From assembly GCA_037384065.1 (NCBI GenBank), contig JARROJ010000003.1, positions 4,473 through 68,472 on the forward strand: a stretch of DNA of 64,000 nt. The letters run 5' to 3'. The notes beneath the pieces were generated by a model. That model was not told the DNA's origin. It ran no database searches and saw nothing but the letters and a program-made list of their open reading frames with translations. The DNA comes from JABDPF01 sp037384065 (GTDB lineage Bacteria > Pseudomonadota > Gammaproteobacteria > Xanthomonadales > SZUA-36). A program made the position numbers and the translations under genes. The stretch's first letter is position 1, and each line of letters starts with the position of its first letter. Below are positions 6,972 through 16,266 of this stretch, piece by piece.

Positions 6972-8698
6972 CGGGAGCGGTCCGGTCCCGGTCGCGCGTA
7001 GAGATCCGTCAGCGACACCCGTTCTGCGGCCGCATTGGCCGGCCGTTCGCGCCATGCCCTGAACCGTCGCCAGAATGAACGGCCGTCCCACTCGCCGCCG
7101 CCTGCGGGGCGAAACCCGGCAGCATCCAGCGCATAGACGGCGTCGCGCAAGTCCGCATCGTCCACCGTGGCGGCGAAGTCGAGCAGGCTGCGGTCGTCGG
7201 ACACGCCCCGGGTGCGCAGCCAGCCCCGCAGGTTGCGCCGCGCCGCGACCCGGTCGCCGGCCTCGCAGGCCCGCTTCAGTCGCTCGAGAAATTCCTGCCC
7301 GTCGCCGGGCGTGCGGGACGCCACGGCCATGGTGCGATCGCCTGCGCGCCGCGCGCGCAGCCACAATCCGAGCGTCAGCAGCCACAGGCCGGCAAACGCG
7401 GCCGTAAGGCCTGGCCAGAAGCGCGCCGGTGTCGCGCCGGACGCTGCCGGCGCCGTCACGGGCGCACCGGTCACCGGCTCCGATCCGCGCTCCGGCTCGG
7501 GCGGCGGCACCATTGCGGACGGCTGCACCTGCACGCTGTGCGCGGGCAACACGGCGGTCCGCTGCCGGTCCTCAACCGTATCCCACCAGTCGAGGCGCAA
7601 CTCCGGCAGAACCAGCACCCCCGCCTGCTCCGGAACCACCGCGTAGCGAAACTCCTTGTGGCCGAGCACCCAGTGCCCGTCGTCACGCGTGATGCCCTGC
7701 GGCTTGTCGGGATACAGGCGGGCGTCGGGCAGTTCGGGCCACACCGGCTCCACCAGCATGTTCTCTTCCAGCCCCACCGCATCGATCAATACCGTGCGGG
7801 TCACCGGCTCACCGACGCGCAGCGTATCCGCCGCGGAAATCTGCTGCGCCAGGGTGAGCTCCCGCGCCGGCAACCAGGCGCTGCCAGTGAACGTGTCCGG
7901 CCGTGGCTCGATCGTCAGCGTCAGCGGATCGCTCTCGACGCGAATCCGGCGCCCGCGAACGGCCGGCTGCCAGGCACTGCCGGCGCCGCGCTCGACCAGT
8001 CGGCCGGAAAGCTCCATCGCCGGTATTTCCAGCGTCCCCGAACGTTCCGGGAACACCGCGTAGATCCGTTCGAGCACCCGGTAGCGCTGCCCGCCGCGCT
8101 CGGCCTGGTAGGGCGTTTCCTGCAGCAGGCGCACGGCGGCCGGCGTGGGCTCGGGCTGGCTGATCGTCGCCTCGGTCAGGTTGTTCTGCGGGTAAAACAC
8201 GCGCACCACCAGCCCGAACTGGGCGTGGACGTACCGCGGGCCTTCGTCCGGGATCAGGTCGACCTCGATGAAGACCGGCGGCAGCTCGCCGGGGGCCAAT
8301 TCCGGGGCCGGCGCCACCTGGAGCGTCACCGCCGCGGTGCGGGCGCCCGGGAAATCGAACGCGGGAATCGTCAATCGCCCGGCGCGTCGCGGCTCGACGG
8401 TCAGCAGCAGCCGAACCACGGCGGTCTGTTGTCCGTTGACGATCGACAGCTGGGTCTCCGTGCGCCGGTCCAGCACCGCGAAATCCGCCTCCAGTGCGCT
8501 GAAGTCCGCCTCCAGGCTCTGCTGTGGATCGTCGGTGCGGAACGTCAGCGTCACGGTCTCGCCCACCACCACACGCTGGCGATCGAGCTCGAGTTCGACC
8601 TGAGCAAGCGCCGCCGGCGCCAGCAGCAGGGCCGCGAGCAGGATCCACAGGCGCGGTACGCGGCGTCTCCGCGCTGCGTAACGGGTCTTTTCGTGCAC
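6968..8698 (-). CDS. batD: BatD-like oxygen-tolerance protein
   Basis: The 576-residue product has a signal peptide (about 1-32, ending near LAPAALAQ), a long beta-rich periplasmic region opening with VELELDRQRVVVGETVTLTF, and a membrane segment near residues 428-447 followed by a basic cytoplasmic tail. This is the layout of the BatD family, which occurs with VWA proteins in Bat (Bacteroides aerotolerance) operons. Its biochemical role is unknown; a part in envelope integrity or stress tolerance is assumed from family studies. It is the last gene of the minus-strand operon, and its start shares a base with the stop of the VWA-TPR gene. Its stop overlaps that of the convergent SPOR gene. Confidence 0.83.
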   Translation of the reverse strand: MHEKTRYAARRRRVPRLWILLAALLLAPAALAQVELELDRQRVVVGETVTLTFRTDDPQQSLEADFSALEADFAVLDRRTETQLSIVNGQQTAVVRLLLTVEPRRAGRLTIPAFDFPGARTAAVTLQVAPAPELAPGELPPVFIEVDLIPDEGPRYVHAQFGLVVRVFYPQNNLTEATISQPEPTPAAVRLLQETPYQAERGGQRYRVLERIYAVFPERSGTLEIPAMELSGRLVERGAGSAWQPAVRGRRIRVESDPLTLTIEPRPDTFTGSAWLPARELTLAQQISAADTLRVGEPVTRTVLIDAVGLEENMLVEPVWPELPDARLYPDKPQGITRDDGHWVLGHKEFRYAVVPEQAGVLVLPELRLDWWDTVEDRQRTAVLPAHSVQVQPSAMVPPPEPERGSEPVTGAPVTAPAASGATPARFWPGLTAAFAGLWLLTLGLWLRARRAGDRTMAVASRTPGDGQEFLERLKRACEAGDRVAARRNLRGWLRTRGVSDDRSLLDFAATVDDADLRDAVYALDAAGFRPAGGGEWDGRSFWRRFRAWRERPANAAAERVSLTDLYARPGPDRSR

Positions 8699-10401
8699 TA
8701 CCAGCCCTCCACTTCGTCATCCGGCGCGCCGCGGCGCTGGTGCTGATTGCGGAACTTGCGCCGCAACAGCCCGCCCGGATCATCCGGAATCCGGCGCAGC
8801 CACTGCTCCATCGCCTGGGCGTCTTCTTCGCTCCAGGTTTCCGAGAAATCCTGTGGCTGGCGTTCCTCGCCGTCGCCCGCCTCTCCTTCGCGCGGCTCGC
8901 CCGCCTGCTCGCCCTGATCTTCGGCGCTGTCTTCCCCGTCCTGCTGGCTCTCGGACTCCTGCGACGACTCGCTCGCCTGCTCTTCGCCCGACGGGTCCTC
9001 GCCGGTCTCGCCCTCATCGCCCTGCTGTTCCTGTTCCTGCTGCCGCTTCAACTGCTCGACGACGGCCCGGTTATGCACCGCGTCCGGCATCCCGGGCTGC
9101 AGCTCCAACGCCCGGTCGTAAGCCGCGATGGCGGCGTCGAACTGGCCCAGCCGGGCCAGGGCGTTGCCCCGGTTGTAGTGGCCGTCGGCCGTCGGCATAT
9201 CGGACCAGTCCTGCGCGGCGCGCGCGTAGTCTTCACTCCGGTACGCCGCCTCCCCGGCCAGTCCCGGGTCTTCGGCCAGCGCCGCCGCACGCGCCGCGTC
9301 CTGTTCGCGCAGGGCGTGCCACGCCTGCTGGTCGCGGCGCTGCCACAGATCATCCCACCAGCCGGCCTCGACCGGGGCGGGCGCGACGAGCGTCCCGAGA
9401 CTGATGAGCGGCAGCACGAAAAACAGTCCGCGCCGAAAGCCCGTGAGCGCCAGCGGCACCAGCAGGAGGACGAGCCATGGACCCGCGTCCTTCCAGCGCT
9501 CGCCGAGCGCGTCATCGCGCCGCGCGAAGCCCGCCTCGCCCGGCGCGGCCCAGAGCGCCGCGTCCGGTGGCGCACCGGCGAGTTCGGTATAGCCCCCACC
9601 GCCGGCGGCAGCGACCGCACGCAGGGCCTCGCGATCCAGGCGCGCGATCACCACGTTGCCCGACCGGTCGCTGACGAAGCCGCCACCGCTGGGGATCGGC
9701 GCCCCTTTCGACGTGCCGACAGCCAACACCGAGGTGACGATGCCGTCGTCATGCAGTCGTCGCGCCTCGGCGGCCGCCCGCGCGTCGGCCGCGTCGGTCA
9801 CCAACAGGATCTGACCGCCGGGCTGGCCGGAACGCGCCAGCAGGTCCGCGGCCAGTTCCAGGGCCAGGTCCGCGCGGCTGCCGGCGACGGGAACGATGTC
9901 GGGCTGCAGTGCGGGCAGCAGGTTGGCGATGGTGTTCATGTCGCTGGTCAGGGGCGAAACGACGTAGGCGTCACCGGCGAACGACACCAGCCCGACCTGG
10001 CCTTCTTCGGTTCGCGCCAGCAGGTCGGCAAGGCGGAATCGGGCCCGGGTGAGCCGGTTGGGCCGCAGGTCCTCGGCGAGCATCGAGCGCGACAGGTCCA
10101 GCACCACCACGCGCGCGTCACGGGCCGAGTAGGAAACGTCGGGCAGCTTCTGCCAGCTGGGCCCGGCCAGCGCGACGATCACCAGCAGCAACGCCAGCGC
10201 CGCCAGCCAGCGACCACCGCCGCGCGCTTCGGCGGCGCCCTGGTCGACGCTCAACCAGCGCAGCAGGTGCGGGTCGCAGACCCGCGACCAGTCGCCGGCG
10301 GCCCGGCGGCTGCGGCGCCACGCCCACGGCAGCAAAACCACCAGCGGCAACAGCAACAGCCAGCCGGGGCGGATGAAATGGACCAGGCCGAGGACACTCA
10401 T
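8698..10401 (-). CDS. batB: VWA-TPR protein (BatB/BatC fusion)
   Basis: The 567-residue protein has two N-terminal membrane segments (about 12-28 and 64-81), a von Willebrand factor A domain with the MIDAS sequence DLSRS at 102-106, and a further membrane pair near residues 310-345. TPR repeats follow (GHYNRGNALARLGQFDAAIAAYDRAL region). The tail is extremely Glu/Gln/Ser-rich, and a short basic C-terminus follows. It combines the VWA module of BatB with the TPR module of BatC, a common gammaproteobacterial form. The ATG at 10401 overlaps the batA stop as ATGA. The open frame continues far upstream of this ATG, but only as a shadow of batA. It probably works with BatA and the MoxR ATPase in a membrane complex; the substrate is unknown. 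Confidence 0.85.
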   Translation of the reverse strand: MSVLGLVHFIRPGWLLLLPLVVLLPWAWRRSRRAAGDWSRVCDPHLLRWLSVDQGAAEARGGGRWLAALALLLVIVALAGPSWQKLPDVSYSARDARVVVLDLSRSMLAEDLRPNRLTRARFRLADLLARTEEGQVGLVSFAGDAYVVSPLTSDMNTIANLLPALQPDIVPVAGSRADLALELAADLLARSGQPGGQILLVTDAADARAAAEARRLHDDGIVTSVLAVGTSKGAPIPSGGGFVSDRSGNVVIARLDREALRAVAAAGGGGYTELAGAPPDAALWAAPGEAGFARRDDALGERWKDAGPWLVLLLVPLALTGFRRGLFFVLPLISLGTLVAPAPVEAGWWDDLWQRRDQQAWHALREQDAARAAALAEDPGLAGEAAYRSEDYARAAQDWSDMPTADGHYNRGNALARLGQFDAAIAAYDRALELQPGMPDAVHNRAVVEQLKRQQEQEQQGDEGETGEDPSGEEQASESSQESESQQDGEDSAEDQGEQAGEPREGEAGDGEERQPQDFSETWSEEDAQAMEQWLRRIPDDPGGLLRRKFRNQHQRRGAPDDEVEGW

Positions 10402-11420
10402 CGCACGGCCACAACGCGTTGCACGCCGGGCAGCATGGCGGCGGCCATCGCGCCCAGCACCAGCAGGAACGCCGCGCCCAACGGCCAGTGAAACAATTCG
10501 TCGATCGGGCGGATCACTTCCTGGTCGCTCTCGACCGGCTCCAGTTCGTCCAGGCGGCGATAGATTTCCGCCAGCGCCTGGGCGTCGCGCGCGCGAAAAT
10601 ACGCCCCGCCGGTCCGCTCGGCGATCGCCCGCAGGGTGGCCTCGTCGAGATCGGCGGACGGATTGACGACGCGGCTGCCAAAGAAATCGCGCACCATCAT
10701 CTCGTCCGCGCCGACGCCGACGGTGTAGATCCGGAGCCCTTCGCGCGCGGCGAACTCCGTGGCCTGCATCGGCTGCACTTCGCCCGAGGTATTGGCGCCG
10801 TCGGTCAGCAGGATCAACACCCGGTCGCTCGCCGCATCGTCGCGCAGGCGCTTGACGGCCAGGCCGATGGCGTCGCCGATCGCGGTCTCGCGGCCGGCCA
10901 GGCCGATTTCCGATTCCGCGAGCAGGATCGCCGTGGTCTGGGTGTCGAAGGTCAGCGGCGTCTGCAGGTAGGCGCGGCTGCCGAACAGCACCAGGCCGAC
11001 GCGGTCGCCGCGCCGACGCTGAATGAATTCCCCGGCGACTTTCTTCACGACGGCCAGGCGGTTGACCGGCGCTCCGCCCAGGAACATGTCCTGGGTGTCC
11101 ATGCTGCCGGAGATGTCCACCGCCAGCAGCAGGTCGCGGCCGGTGACCGGCAGGGTCACGACCTCGCCGACCCATTGCGGGCGGGCGGCGGCGATGACCA
11201 GCAGCAGCCAGGCCAACGTTGCGACCGCGGCCAGCAGCGGCTTCTTGAGCCAGGTCGCGGCCTTGTCGCGCATCAGGCCGAACCAGGGCACGCGCAGCGC
11301 CTGCATGCCGGCAGCCGGCGCCGGGCGTATCCAGCGCCGCACGAGCCAGGGCAACGGCAGCAGGACCAGCAGCCACGGCCAGGCCAGCACCAGCCCCTGT
11401 GCGGTCATCGTCTCAGCCAT
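10398..11420 (-). CDS. batA: VWA-domain membrane protein BatA
   Basis: From the ATG at 11420 the product is 340 residues. It has an N-terminal membrane segment (about 9-27), a second (about 61-78), a VWA domain with an intact MIDAS motif DISGS at 102-106, and a C-terminal membrane segment ending near the tail VQRVVAVR. Family members occur next to MoxR ATPases and are thought to be metal-dependent interaction platforms. The start overlaps the end of the DUF4381 gene by 8 bp. An ATG at 11408 or a GTG-type start at 11450 are alternatives, the latter overlapping the previous gene more than needed. Confidence 0.85.
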   Translation of the reverse strand: MAETMTAQGLVLAWPWLLVLLPLPWLVRRWIRPAPAAGMQALRVPWFGLMRDKAATWLKKPLLAAVATLAWLLLVIAAARPQWVGEVVTLPVTGRDLLLAVDISGSMDTQDMFLGGAPVNRLAVVKKVAGEFIQRRRGDRVGLVLFGSRAYLQTPLTFDTQTTAILLAESEIGLAGRETAIGDAIGLAVKRLRDDAASDRVLILLTDGANTSGEVQPMQATEFAAREGLRIYTVGVGADEMMVRDFFGSRVVNPSADLDEATLRAIAERTGGAYFRARDAQALAEIYRRLDELEPVESDQEVIRPIDELFHWPLGAAFLLVLGAMAAAMLPGVQRVVAVR

Positions 11421-11889
11421 GACGCCGCACCCAGACGGCCGCCAGTTCACGCAGGGCGGCCGCGTCGTAGTCCGGCCGCGGCTCGTAGGGCCCGTGCGCG
11501 AGGGCGGTGAGCGGCCCGGGGTCGGCGCTCTCCGGCAGCAGGCCGGCGATGAACGCGACCCAGGCCTCGCCCTCCAGCCGCGCGCACGCGGTGCCGGGGA
11601 ACGCGTTCAGCGCGACCGCGCGGAACAGTCGGTTGAGGGCGGCGATGTACCCCTGTGGATCGCGCTGCGGGTCGTGCTGCCCGGCCAATTCTTCAAGCGC
11701 GCGCAGCCAGGCGCGGCGGCGCCGCGCCACGGCCAGCCGGCGCAGCGCCGCACGCACGAGCAGCGCAAGACCGGCGAGGCCGAGCAGGGCCAGCAACCAC
11801 CAGCCCGGCGCCGGCGGCCACAGGGCCGGTTGCGCAGCCGCATGGATATCGGCCAGGCGAGCCAGATCCGGCGCCGGCGCCCCGTTCAT
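11413..11889 (-). CDS. DUF4381 membrane protein
   Basis: This 158-residue protein begins with a short segment starting LARLADIHAAAQPALWPPAPGWW and then has one strong membrane segment (about 29-47), followed by a basic helical cytoplasmic part. The PxxPxWWPPAPGWW-like entry to the membrane and the position between DUF58 and BatA genes identify it as DUF4381, a regular member of MoxR/Bat operons with unknown function. Its ATG overlaps the DUF58 stop by 4 bp and its end overlaps the batA start, so the genes are tightly coupled. Confidence 0.78.
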   Translation of the reverse strand: MNGAPAPDLARLADIHAAAQPALWPPAPGWWLLALLGLAGLALLVRAALRRLAVARRRRAWLRALEELAGQHDPQRDPQGYIAALNRLFRAVALNAFPGTACARLEGEAWVAFIAGLLPESADPGPLTALAHGPYEPRPDYDAAALRELAAVWVRRHG

Positions 11890-12842
11890 CGCCCCACCGC
11901 CGCCGTCGTCCCGACCAGGATGCGCAGTTCCCGGCCAAGCACGTCGACCGGGTCATCGTCCGAGTTCAGCACCAGCCATCCGCAGTTGTGACGCTGGAAC
12001 AGGCGCCGCGGTTCGTTGAGGTGCGCGAGGCCCATGGCCGCGAAGCGATCCCGCCCGGCGCGCCGCGTCGTATCCAGCAGGGTCGCCTGCTCGCCGTCGC
12101 TGATCGGGTAGCGGCCGGCCGGCAGGCGATGCTCGGCCGCATCGAGGACCTGGCAACCGATCACGTCGTTATGCTGGCGCAAGCGCGACAGGTGCCGTTC
12201 GCAAACGGGATCGAGTCCGAAAAAATCGCTGATGATGATGATCAGGCTGCCCGGCCGGACCGTGTGCCGAACGCGTTCGAGGGCGTGCGACAGGGGTTCG
12301 GCGCGGGCCGCATGCGCCGGCCCGGGCTGCAGCCAGTCGACCAGTCCCTGGATCATGCGCATGGCGCCGCGCCGTCCCCCGGACGGACGGATTTCGCGAT
12401 GGCGTCCGGGCGCGAACAGGAAACCGCCGATGCGATCGCCACGGCGTATCGACGCCCAGGCCACCGCCGCGGCAAGCTGGCCGGCGGCGACGGACTTCAG
12501 GCGCCGCCGCGTGCCGAAGAACAGGCTGGGCCCGGCGTCGAGAACGACCAGGACCGGCCGCTCACGCTCCTCCTGGAACACCTTGGTGTGCGGCTTGCCG
12601 GTGCGCGCGGTCACGCGCCAGTCCATGTTGCGGATGTCGTCGCCGGGCTGGTAGTAACGCGACTCGAGAAAATCGACGCCGCGGCCGCGAAACCGCGAGC
12701 GGTAGGCGCCGGCCAGCGCAGACGCCGCCGCCTGGCGCATCGGCAGACGCAGCGCATGGCAGCGCGGACGCAGCGCGATCAGCTCCTCCGCGGTCAGGTG
12801 GATGCCATCGCCCCGGGGGGCGCTGTGGCGCTCCGGGCTCAT
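11886..12842 (-). CDS. DUF58 domain protein
   Basis: The 318-residue product carries the DUF58 signature RYYQPGDDIRNMDWRVTAR in the first third, followed by a VWA-like core (PVLVVLDAGPSLFFGT). The MIDAS-like site is degenerate (DAGPS instead of DxSxS). DUF58 proteins accompany MoxR ATPases almost everywhere and are thought to be partners in assembling or activating VWA complexes. No membrane segment is visible, unlike longer DUF58 proteins. The start overlaps the moxR stop as ATGA and its stop overlaps the DUF4381 start. Confidence 0.85.
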   Translation of the reverse strand: MSPERHSAPRGDGIHLTAEELIALRPRCHALRLPMRQAAASALAGAYRSRFRGRGVDFLESRYYQPGDDIRNMDWRVTARTGKPHTKVFQEERERPVLVVLDAGPSLFFGTRRRLKSVAAGQLAAAVAWASIRRGDRIGGFLFAPGRHREIRPSGGRRGAMRMIQGLVDWLQPGPAHAARAEPLSHALERVRHTVRPGSLIIIISDFFGLDPVCERHLSRLRQHNDVIGCQVLDAAEHRLPAGRYPISDGEQATLLDTTRRAGRDRFAAMGLAHLNEPRRLFQRHNCGWLVLNSDDDPVDVLGRELRILVGTTAAVGR

Positions 12843-13852
12843 GGCACGGGGACGAGATCCAGCAGGCGGTCGGTGAGTTGATCGACGGTGACGCCGTCCG
12901 CCTCGGCTTCGTAGGAGAGCAGCACGCGATGCCGCAGGATATCGTGGGCGACGGCATGCACGTCATCGGGCGATACGTAATCGCGCTGATCGAGCCAGGC
13001 CCGGGCGCGCGCGCACCGGTCCAGCCCGATCGTCGCGCGGGGACTGGCCCCGAAACTGACCAGCCGTTCGAGGTCGGCATCCCAGCGCCCGGGATCGCGC
13101 GACGCCAGCACCAGCTGGACGATGTACTCCTCCAGCGCCGGCGCCATGAACAGGTCGAGCACGCTCCGCTGGGCGAGAAAGACCTGGTCCTGGGTGACCA
13201 GCACCGGCGCCGGCGGCTGTTCGCCCAACTCGTCGCGCGCCTGCTGCCTGGCCAGGCCGAGGATGTCGCGCTCGGCCTCGGCGTCCGGGTAATCGATGGC
13301 GACGTGCATCAGGAAACGGTCCAGCTGCGCCTCGGGCAGCGGGTAGGTGCCTTCCTGCTCGATCGGGTTCTGGGTGGCCATGACCAGGAACAGCGGCGGC
13401 AGCCGATACGTGACGCGGCCGACGGTGACCTGGTGTTCGCCCATGGCCTCGAGCAGGGCGGACTGCACCTTGGCCGGGGCCCGGTTGACCTCGTCGGCCA
13501 GGATCAGGTTATGGAAGATCGGCCCCTGCTGGAACTCGAAACTGCCCTCGGCGGGTCGGTAGATCTCGGTGCCCGTGAGATCCGCCGGCAACAGGTCCGG
13601 GGTGAACTGGATGCGGTGGAAATCCCCCTCGATCCGGTCCGCGATGACCTTGATCGCGGTCGTCTTGGCCAGGCCCGGCGCGCCTTCGACGAGCAGATGC
13701 CCGTTGCTCAGCAGCGCGATCAACAGGCGCTCCATCAGGCGCTGCTGGCCGATGATCAGCTCATTGGCAGCCGTACTCAGGTCCCGGAACGCGCGGTGCG
13801 CCTCGGCTTCCGCTTCGGATACCGTTCCGGTCGGTCTGTTTTCCTGTTGCAT
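12839..13852 (-). CDS. MoxR-family AAA+ ATPase
   Basis: The 337-residue ATPase has Walker A GAPGLAKT at about 57-64, Walker B ILADEVNRAPAK, and sensor motif MATQNPIEQEGTYPLPEAQLDRF (sensor 1 and arginine-finger region), all diagnostic of the MoxR branch. These ATPases act as chaperone-like activators of VWA-containing partners. It is first in the operon moxR-DUF58-DUF4381-batA-batB/C-batD, all overlapping or abutting over 6.9 kb. A candidate -10 hexamer (TATACT) lies upstream at 13898-13903. Confidence 0.92.
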   Translation of the reverse strand: MQQENRPTGTVSEAEAEAHRAFRDLSTAANELIIGQQRLMERLLIALLSNGHLLVEGAPGLAKTTAIKVIADRIEGDFHRIQFTPDLLPADLTGTEIYRPAEGSFEFQQGPIFHNLILADEVNRAPAKVQSALLEAMGEHQVTVGRVTYRLPPLFLVMATQNPIEQEGTYPLPEAQLDRFLMHVAIDYPDAEAERDILGLARQQARDELGEQPPAPVLVTQDQVFLAQRSVLDLFMAPALEEYIVQLVLASRDPGRWDADLERLVSFGASPRATIGLDRCARARAWLDQRDYVSPDDVHAVAHDILRHRVLLSYEAEADGVTVDQLTDRLLDLVPVP

Positions 13853-13897
13853 CGCGCGCCCCCGGGGTCGTTGCGAAGAGTGAGCGTCAAACTGAAA

Positions 13898-13903
13898 AGT
13901 ATA
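13898..13903 (-). promoter_or_regulatory. Candidate -10 hexamer for the moxR/bat operon
   Basis: On the minus strand TATACT (5/6 match to TATAAT) lies 46 bp before the moxR start in the only gap between priA and moxR. The -35 position is poor, so strength is doubtful. Confidence 0.35.
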
Positions 13904-13950
13904 TCGCTGTCACGATGGCGCGGACAGGACGATCGCGGAAGTGTCGAAGG

Positions 13951-16128
13951 TCACAACTCCTGCGGATCGACGTCGATCGACCAGCGCACCCGGCGCGCCG
14001 ACCGGAGCGCGCGAACCGCGGGCAGCCAGGCGTCGAGCTGCGCATGCAGCCCGGAGCGGCTCGCAGACTGCAGCACGAGGTACATGCGCGTGCGCCCGCC
14101 GACGCGCTCCATGATCGCCGGTAACGGACCGAACAGGCGCGTTTCGCCGTCCGGGAAGCACCCCGCGGCTGCGTTGAGAAACGCCCGGACCGGGTCGCGC
14201 TCGTGCGCATCCGCGCGCAGCAGCGCCTGGAAGCCGCAGGGCGGCAGGCCGGCCAGGCTGCGCTCGCGCAAGAGCCAGCGGGCGTAGGCCTCGTAGCCCT
14301 CGCCGAGCAGCAGTTCCAGCGCCGGATGGTCGGGATGCAGGGTCTGCAGGATCACGGTGCCGGCCTTGTCGGCACGCCCGGCGCGCCCCGCCACCTGCTG
14401 GATCATCTGGCCCATCCGTTCCAGCGCCCGGTAGTCGGCGCTGTACAGCGACTGGTCGATATTGACGATGACGACCAGCGTCACGCCGGGAAAGTGATGC
14501 CCCTTGGCCAGCATCTGGGTGCCGACCAGGATGCAGGCGCCGCCTTCGCGAACCGCGTCCAGTTGCCGGTTCATGACGCCCTTGCGGCTGATCTGGTCGC
14601 GGTCGAAGCGCAGCACCGGCACGCCGTCGAAGCGCCGCGCGAGCGTTTCCTCGAGTTGCTGGGTGCCCTCGCCCGCGCCGCGCAGCGCATCCGCCCGGCA
14701 GTCCGGGCACAGCCGCGGCGCCGGACGCTGGCTGCCGCAATGATGGCAACACAGCCGGCCGGCCTGACGGTGCCAGGTCAGGTGGGCATCGCAGCGCGCG
14801 CAACTTCCGGTCCAGCCGCACGACTGGCACATCAGCACCGGGGCGTAGCCGCGCCGGTTCAGGAACACCATGACCTGCTCGTCACGGTCCAGCGTTGCCT
14901 CGATCGTTTCCAGGGCCGCCTTTGTCAGCCCCTGGACACCCTGCTGCTGGCGCATGTCCAGCACCCGCCAGGCCGGCAGCGAGGCGCGGGTCGCCCGCTT
15001 GCGCAAGCGATGCCAGGCGTAACGGCCCTCCAGGGCATTGTTCAGCGATTCCAGCGAAGGCGTCGCGCTGCCCAGAACGACCGGGATGCCGAGTTCGGCG
15101 GCGCGCTTGACGGCCACGTCGCGGGCCGAATAACGGAAGCCGTCCTGTTGCTTGAACGAGGCGTCGTGCTCCTCGTCGAGGATCACCAGCCGCAGGCCCG
15201 GCAGCGGCGTGAACAGAGCCGAGCGCGTCCCGACCAGCAGCGCGCCCCGGCCACTGCGCATCGTTTCCCAGGCCGCCAGCCGTTCGCCCGCGGCGAGGCC
15301 GGAATGTATGACCACCGGCTCCAGTCCGAGACGCTGGCTGAAGCGCCGGAGCAGCTGCGGGGTCAGGCCGATTTCCGGCACCAGGACCAGGGCCTGCCCG
15401 CCCTCGGCCAGGACCTGCTCGAGCAGGCACATGTACACCTCGGTCTTGCCGCTGCCGGTGACGCCGTCGAGCAGGTGACAGTGAAAGCCGGGCGGCGTGG
15501 CGCGGATCGCGGCCAGCGCGGCATCCTGTTCCGCGGTCAGTTCCGGCCCGGCCGCCGGCCGGGCCTGCGCCGCTGGCAGGGGTTCCGCCACGACCCAGCC
15601 CCGGTCAATCAGCGTGTCGAGCGTCTTGCGCCACTGGCTGCCGATCGCGACCAGTGCCGCATCGGGTTGCGGTCCGTCCTCGAGCGCCCCCAGCATCGCG
15701 TGCTGCACCGGAGCGCGGCCCGGCGACTCCTCGAGCCGCGCCCGACCCGACTCGCTCAAGCGGTAGCGGAGCGGCGGCTCGGGCAACCGGCCGCGCGCGC
15801 TGCGCAGGGCGGGCGGCAGCGCGGTGGCCACGACGTCGCCCGGGGCGTGCTTGTAGTACTGCCAGCACCAGCGCAACAGGCGCAACAAGGACGCGTCGAG
15901 AAGCGGCTGTCCGCCGTCCAGCACCCGCGAGACGGCGTGCAGGCGTTCGCGCGGCAGTTCGCTGCCCGCAGCGACCGCGACCACGACGCCGACCATTCGC
16001 CGGGGACCGAACGGAACCACCACGCGGCATCCCGGCGCCGCCGTCGGCCCGCCCGGCGGGGGCAGGTAATCGAACAGTTGCGGCAGGGGGACCGGCAGCG
16101 CGACCCGCATGATCTCGGTGGTGTCCAT
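13951..16128 (-). CDS. priA: Primosomal replication-restart helicase PriA
   Basis: PriA recognises stalled forks and reloads the replicative helicase. The 725-residue product has the N-terminal DNA 3'-end-binding domain, Walker A GVTGSGKT (222-229), Walker B DEEH (318-321), and the zinc-binding cysteine cluster (CQSCGWTGSCARC, later CCHHCGSQ and CPDC). Helicase motifs near QMLAKGHHFPGVTLV and QVAGRAGRADK complete the set. Length is normal (E. coli 732). The ATG at 16128 gives the family N-terminus (VALPVPLPQLFDYLPP a few residues in). It is divergent from mscL. Confidence 0.96.
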   Translation of the reverse strand: MDTTEIMRVALPVPLPQLFDYLPPPGGPTAAPGCRVVVPFGPRRMVGVVVAVAAGSELPRERLHAVSRVLDGGQPLLDASLLRLLRWCWQYYKHAPGDVVATALPPALRSARGRLPEPPLRYRLSESGRARLEESPGRAPVQHAMLGALEDGPQPDAALVAIGSQWRKTLDTLIDRGWVVAEPLPAAQARPAAGPELTAEQDAALAAIRATPPGFHCHLLDGVTGSGKTEVYMCLLEQVLAEGGQALVLVPEIGLTPQLLRRFSQRLGLEPVVIHSGLAAGERLAAWETMRSGRGALLVGTRSALFTPLPGLRLVILDEEHDASFKQQDGFRYSARDVAVKRAAELGIPVVLGSATPSLESLNNALEGRYAWHRLRKRATRASLPAWRVLDMRQQQGVQGLTKAALETIEATLDRDEQVMVFLNRRGYAPVLMCQSCGWTGSCARCDAHLTWHRQAGRLCCHHCGSQRPAPRLCPDCRADALRGAGEGTQQLEETLARRFDGVPVLRFDRDQISRKGVMNRQLDAVREGGACILVGTQMLAKGHHFPGVTLVVIVNIDQSLYSADYRALERMGQMIQQVAGRAGRADKAGTVILQTLHPDHPALELLLGEGYEAYARWLLRERSLAGLPPCGFQALLRADAHERDPVRAFLNAAAGCFPDGETRLFGPLPAIMERVGGRTRMYLVLQSASRSGLHAQLDAWLPAVRALRSARRVRWSIDVDPQEL

Positions 16129-16223
16129 GGCCCGCTGATTCTAGCCCGAATGACGCCCGCATGGGCGCACCGTCCGCGGTTCGGGAAAGGCGCCTTGCCG
16201 GGTCACGGCGTGGCGGTGTCGTT

Positions 16224-16260
16224 TGCTATGATAGTGCCGCCATCTCAGACCAAGAGGAGA
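16224..16260 (+). promoter_or_regulatory. mscL extended -10 promoter and strong Shine-Dalgarno
   Basis: TGCTATGAT (16224-16232) is an extended -10: TG, one base, then TATGAT. No -35 match lies at 17 bp, as is usual for extended -10 promoters. GAGGAGA at 16254-16260 is a near-ideal Shine-Dalgarno 6 bp before the ATG at 16267, and it decides this start over the ATG codons at 16273 and 16276. Confidence 0.6.
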
Positions 16261-16266
16261 GACCTG

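Noticed and set aside
8524..10491. Long open frame on the plus strand (655 codons)
   Set aside because: It lies antisense to batD and batB, whose domains and overlaps are clear. The hypothetical protein has low-complexity Arg/Ala/Gln-rich sequence typical of GC-rich shadow frames.
14203..16266. Plus-strand open frame preceding mscL
   Set aside because: It is antisense to priA. MscL starts at the ATG at 16267 with an ideal Shine-Dalgarno and an extended -10 promoter.
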